64,000 nucleotides of DNA from Gossypium raimondii (lineage: Eukaryota; Streptophyta; Magnoliopsida; Malvales; Malvaceae). Positions within the stretch are counted from its first letter, which is position 1; each line of letters opens with the position of its first letter. The position numbers were made by a program, and so were the translations under genes. Below the pieces are notes generated by a model, which had not been told where the DNA came from, searched no databases, and was given only the letters and a program-made list of their open reading frames with translations. Below are positions 58,769 through 64,000 of the stretch, piece after piece. The stretch lies in NCBI RefSeq assembly GCF_025698545.1, contig NC_068567.1, positions 8,556,001 to 8,620,000 of the forward strand. The letters are read 5' to 3'.

Positions 58769-61700
58769 TCATCTTCTTGAATTCAGTTTGCCACGTCGTT
58801 CTTCGTATGATGCTGGAAACAATTAGTTAGGTTTAGGTCAAAATTAACTAGCAAAAGTTGAAGAAAAACATACAGAATGCAAGTTGCATTCTATAAAGCG
58901 TAAAGAAGGCAAGTACAAATACAGACTACCACAATCTCTTGAAAATGCATGGGAGTTATCGGTTGCTAATTGCTGAAAGCTTAAATCAATTTTACTATTC
59001 GACACCCCAAAATTTGGTTCAGTTAATACTTTGGAGTCAGTCACAACACATCTACCATAAAAAACCTCAAATAATTAAGCCATCAAATTTCTATATTCTA
59101 CTCCTCGTTACAGAACTGACCGTCAAGCATTTATTTTCAAATGTAAGGAAAGACCAAAGGCAGATAAAAAGAATAGAGGGCCACCCAAAGCTATCAACGA
59201 AGAGATTGTATTTAAGATTATAGAGACTCCTACAGTAGAAGCCATTCATTTCTTCCAAAACAGACATTTCTTTAATGACTAACATGTCTACTACAGGGAT
59301 AATTGCCTTTCTAATAAAACAGTTTTCAACATGGAAAGTGTCTCAGCATGCCTATGGGTGCGAACCCTCGGGCATTGATCGAACTTTTCGTAATGAGCAT
59401 CATGCACATCTCGAATTTCTAGATGAGGCACAATTTGAACTGTCATCATCTACAAGCAAACTTTTGAAAATTCCTACAAAAGTTTCACTTTGTTGGTAAT
59501 AAATGCATCAAATGACATCTTTCTAAACATCCTGATGGATATGAACAATGACAGGGTAACTTCATTTTCTAGCAGTGATGGGCATTTTTAATGAAAGCTC
59601 AAAGTGTAGCAGCACTTACGCTCAGTTGGCCGAGACAAGAGAGAAATATGGGAAGTGACCTTCTTGATTGTTCCATCATTCAATAAGCTCTGGTCTGAAA
59701 AAAGTCAAAGCTCTTTCAGCAAGATATATCAACACAGACAAATAGAAAAGTAAGACCTAGATAGAGATGATATGGTAGAACTTGGTTTCTGCACCTTTTG
59801 CTAAAGGCAAGCAACTCAGAGCAGCTTCTTGAAAAATTGCAGACTGAAGCAGGTATGCTCGACCCTCATTTTCCAAGTGTATACGAAGTGCTTGCCCAGA
59901 ATCTACAAATAAAACCGCAGGATAGTTCAAATATTTCAAACATAAATGGTTGCCTAGCAAATGTGCAAGTGATGTATGGATGCAATTTGCAAACATTCTT
60001 CTTTTCTTCTAGGTCACAGCAAATTGTAGCATAGAAATCAATATCCTATATTCAGCGTGAGTCAAAGAAATGAGGTGCTTTGTTTTGTGTATCATGCACC
60101 TGAGGAGCAAATAAACTTGACATCTTCGAATTCACAGGATTGAAGGATCAATGGAGTCTCTGGAGCCATGGCATACTGAGGTTTTCTCGGTGTCTTCTCA
60201 ATGTCCAGTAATATATCTATCACCTACACAAAATTGATTGATAGGTCACTTGATGTGAATACAACTCAAGCCAAAAGGTTAAGATGCATGCATAACACTC
60301 TAGAAAGATGTAAAAAATAAACAAATAAGCATATTTATTAGGGTTCGGCATCAGGTATCATGCTGGTCAATTTCAGGAAAAAGGACCGGCTTGATGGAAG
60401 GCTATTTAGTTCCAGTGTCTGTTTAATTCCACCTCTGACCTAGCAAAGCAATTTATCAAAGACTGAAAACAAAGAGTTGAAGAGAATAACTGTCACGCAC
60501 ATCAACTGATTCAAGACCTTGGCCTATCATAAATAGCACAGCAACCATGCACCGCACCTGATGCCACAGGAAGGCACTACCTTTAACTTTAATAGCACAA
60601 AGCTGACCGCCTTCAAAGCTGCAAGTAGTAACAGACGATTATCCACTTCTTCATACATATTCATGGCACTTTAAAATTGACACTTAGAATCTACCATTCT
60701 GCCTAATAAATAAGCATATATAATCTCACTTGAATCAACCAGAACAAATAGATAGTCACCTCATATTAGAAGAAGAAATTTCAAACTGTGTAATACGACG
60801 CCTGTAGTTGTGTACATTTGCTGCATCCATCTTACAAAAGTTTCTGAAGTCATGTTCTCCAAGAAATTTCTTTCCTGCATTCTCCATAGCCTGGAGATAC
60901 ATAAAAATATTGCATTACCGTCTCATATTTCTGGTGAGAACCCATAAAGTCAATAGATGGTCAGAACTCAGGATCCATGTAAAAAAGTTACTTACGGAGA
61001 GATTCAAATTTCCTCTCCAAAAGAAGTACTTATATTCTCTAGCCAAACAACTAAACCTGCAGTGACAGACAATATTGCATCATCTTAACCCATAAGTAGA
61101 TAACTAATACAACCAGTTCAAAAAGAAAATTTTAATGATAACACTGAGCCAATAGTTCTGGATGCTATAAATCCATCAAGGATGAATTAGATTTTAAATA
61201 TCCTCTGTAAACTAAATCATCTTCAAAATGTAAAAAAGTAATGAACTTTTTAAAATTTTAGAAAGACCTTGCACTGAAATCAATTGAAACAGGACTCCAT
61301 CCTAAAATTCGAATATCACTTGGAAGGACTCGGTTCAGTACTCTGACATAATCAATTTCTCCTTCTGACAAAAAATCAAAAAGTAACAGCATAAGTTACA
61401 ATCAAAGATGCATTTTGTTCCTTTAAACTTCATTGTCATTGTGTTCACAATTTTTTAAACGAAGCTGAAGCTAATAAATTGCTAAAACCATTTAGAAAAT
61501 GCATCGTGCTGTTCTTCATGTCTGCTTGGTTTTTCTTGAAGAGACCAAGCTCGCATACCTTCTAACTTTGAAGTTTGAAATAAGTTCCAGTAAGATGGGG
61601 AAAGGCTTATTAATCATCAGATGATGTGCTATCCAGATTAGGCAATCACTCACCAACATATAATACCGATCTGATTATCAGGCAAGCAGAAACTAAAGAA

Positions 61701-63620
61701 TTATTCAAACTTAGTTTCTAATCTCAATCAGAAATTTTATTTCCTGAAGCTTGTGAGTTTTCTACCAGCTTGCCCTTATTATGCATGTGCATCATACCCT
61801 ACATTACTGAAATTACTCGGGAGAATTTGACAGCACAAGTGAGAATATGTGGATGGTTATGGTATCAGAACTTTATTACTCCATAATTTAGCCCTCTCAT
61901 TGACCAGAAGTATTTTACATACAAGGATTTTATTCCATCTCAGCACTACTTTGTCCCACATTTTTCCTTCTAGTTTCCCCAAATGTTTAACCAGTTCTCT
62001 CTATGAACAAGAGAGACTGGTTAAGACATTTGGTGACAAATTAAAAACTCAAAGCTCTTTAAACAGTTTGATTTATCCTCAAACCAAAATTGTTCATCCT
62101 AAAATTCTATATGTTGCTAGCCTTTTTAGTTAAAATAAAATCTTTTCACGTTCAGTTGCAAATTTGTAATAGGACCCAGAAAATAATAGAATTCAAGGAT
62201 ATGGAACAAGAAAAATCCATGAATCACCAATATCAAATGATAATTACAGATAAAGCTTTTCCTAGAACTTAGAGTCTCCAGGATAGATATAGAATAAGTG
62301 GCTAACCAATTTGTGCCTCAGGAATTAATTCTCCTGAAATTTTGTGGTTTCCATCAGTTTCTTTGAGGTTTGACCTTAAAAACAATGCAATCACCTGCAC
62401 CAAGCATTTTCCATGTTCTTAGCATTCAAATGGTTAAACGGTAAACCATGGTTCAAAATCACAGTTAGATTAAAAGAAGTTCTTCTAGTGATCAACTTAC
62501 TTGGCCAACAGAGGACACCCCCTTATCTGTTCTGCCACACCTTGAGTACTGTGATTCCTTCTTGTCACCAACTAAAAGCCTTGTTTTCTCAAGTGCTTTG
62601 AAAATTTCAGACTGTATGAACACTAGAATTATGAAAGTACATCCAAGAAAGAAACTAACAGAATCATTCAACAAAAACAATTGTATAAGGCACATCTGAT
62701 ACAAGGTCAAGTATACTATGAGTTAATTTCTGTTTTTCTCAAGAAATTTTTTTTTAAAGATTCAAATAAATCTTGGACTTGTCATTCATCATCTGTAAAT
62801 TTCAAAAAGACATTTAAGAACCATACCTCAACAGTGGGATCCATTTGTGCTTCTGAAGCAAAACCATAAAACCTGTCATATAGCACCTGGAACTATAAGG
62901 CTTTGTTGCTTTCTATAGTCTTTACAATTTATAAATTTTAATTTCTTTTTAAAATATCATGGGTTATAGAATCAAATGAGAAAATGGAGAAGACTTTTAA
63001 GGAAAAGAAAAGAGTCCCCAGTGATCCAAAAATTAAATCTCACTTAGCCTACAGAGGCTATGTATCAGAAGGGCTTAGTTTTCATACTATCTTAAATTAA
63101 CCTTTGGTTGCTATTTAATAAAAATCTTACATAATGAAACTGAGGCCATGTTGATCCTAGAAGATACTCGGTCCAAGATTCGAAGTCTCAATCTTGTCAA
63201 AATGCCAGCAGGTGATAAACCTAAGTAGCAATATTTACTAAAGAAATACATACTATGTAGGGGACCTAAGTCTAGATGTTTTTACAGTTCTTGAACGAAT
63301 GCTGCCCTAGTAAGAAGGTAAAGCATAAAATCATCACTGTGGGTGACCATGTCTGGTTGGTATGAAGGCTGAACTAAGTTACATGAAATAACAGTGCAGC
63401 TAATAAAACTAGTTCTTCTACCATAAATACACGATTGCTATTTTCTATTATCCTTTTCCTCTCCTTTGACAATAAACTTGTAACAGAAGAGGAAATCTGC
63501 TATTGACAGCAAGCAACATTACAACGGATTATGGTTAAATTGCATACCTCTGACCAAAATACATGACTTTTAAAGCAACATATCTCTTGGAATGGTGAGT
63601 CATAATTTTCAAATCATAAC
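58769..63620 (-). CDS. tRNA pseudouridine synthase, PUS3/DEG1 (TruA) type, 5' partial
   Basis: Twelve exons are visible: 63,620-63,548, 62,872-62,827, 62,611-62,501, 62,394-62,307, 61,364-61,268, 61,056-60,996, 60,890-60,760, 60,618-60,501, 60,223-60,100, 59,902-59,795, 59,694-59,620 and 58,812-58,769. All have GT-AG borders and join in one frame (357 residues to the stop). The first exon starts inside a codon, so one or more 5' exons lie beyond 64,000. Landmarks are KRYVALKVMYFGQRFYGFAS, SRCGRTDKGVSSVGQ with the catalytic Asp, LPSDIRILGW, FSCLAREYKYFFWRG, GEHDFRNFCK, GSAFLWHQVRCMVAVLFMIG and a C-terminus ending GKLNSRR. This is the TruA fold; the YFGQRFYGFA and CKMD parts point to the eukaryotic PUS3/DEG1 group that makes pseudouridine 38/39 in the tRNA anticodon arm. 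The Arabidopsis locus I recall is At1g34150. Confidence 0.9.
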
Positions 63621-64000
63621 CTGTTAAGAAAGAGAGATGATAGAATTTGATACATGAGAAGATTTCTAATGAAAATGTCATACTTCTTAAGAAAATATGC
63701 AAGGTTAAGCAAAAGAAAATTACATAATCAAGGAAACTTTTTAATAGGATAGTGGCGTAATATACTTCATAGTTAAAATGGTGCAATTGAAGAGGAGGTG
63801 AGTAACTATTGCTCTATAGCAGACTAGCTATGCAGCATTTTCATGAAATATGGCGTGCTAATGCAGCATGTCTCCAATTTCATATCTCAGGAATCAAACT
63901 GATGATGATTGGCAAGCAAAAGTAAAGGAACTATGGCATATATATTTGCAATAATCACATATGGATCTGTGAATATAAGATCTCGGACATGTACAGTTTT
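63621..64000 (-). other. Intron of pseudouridine synthase gene at window edge
   Basis: TTCTTAACAG ends the intron just before the first visible exon. No coding sequence of the family was found between here and the window edge, so the N-terminal exon is further right. Confidence 0.6.

Noticed and set aside
1-64000. tRNA, rRNA or organelle-derived insertions
   Set aside because: None recognised by eye. The only tRNA-related signal is the copia primer-binding site.

Overview
The window is nuclear DNA of a dicot plant. It is AT-rich, its protein genes have GT-AG introns, and about half of it is retrotransposon and DNA-transposon sequence. The LTR families (ends TGTAACA...TGTTACA, internal ACACGG/CCGTGT motifs) resemble those I associate with Gossypium (Malvaceae). 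That assignment is inference from memory; no search was run.

Layout. 1-13.7 kb is nested Ty3/gypsy-type LTR material. It includes a 5.2-kb element with a GAATC target duplication, which itself carries a 1,200-bp solo LTR with a TTTAT duplication. 14.2-16.7 kb holds an intronless G-type lectin receptor kinase. 17,754-26,008 is one PIF/Harbinger DNA transposon with terminal inverted repeats and a TTA duplication. It carries a broken transposase gene, a broken Myb/SANT gene, and two copies of an exon that looks taken from a centromeric histone H3 (CENH3) gene. 28.4-31.2 kb is a gutted Ty1/copia element, followed by a plant-mobile-domain gene fragment and a 2.7-kb gypsy LTR (31,969-34,679). 37.5-39.6 kb is a GT47 exostosin-type glycosyltransferase. 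A 1-kb Mutator-like element and a 1.7-kb fold-back element follow. Then come a DMP (DUF679) membrane protein (44.5-45.1 kb), an EPF2-type secreted peptide gene (46.8-47.3 kb) and a membrane-tethered NAC factor of the ANAC016/017 type (49.0-51.9 kb). A 1.2-kb near-palindromic element lies at 56.0-57.2 kb. A 5'-truncated PUS3/DEG1-type tRNA pseudouridine synthase (58.8-63.6 kb, 12 exons visible) ends the window.

All six host genes are on the minus strand. From memory, five of them read in the same order as Arabidopsis loci between At1g34150 and At1g34300 (pseudouridine synthase, ANAC016/017, EPF2, exostosin, lectin kinase). The block therefore looks like conserved synteny inflated by transposons. 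The genes do not form one pathway: they act in tRNA modification, organelle stress signalling, stomatal patterning, membrane biology, wall glycosylation and cell-surface perception.

The most notable object is the 8.3-kb Harbinger element, with duplicated CENH3 exon copies inside intact transposon ends.
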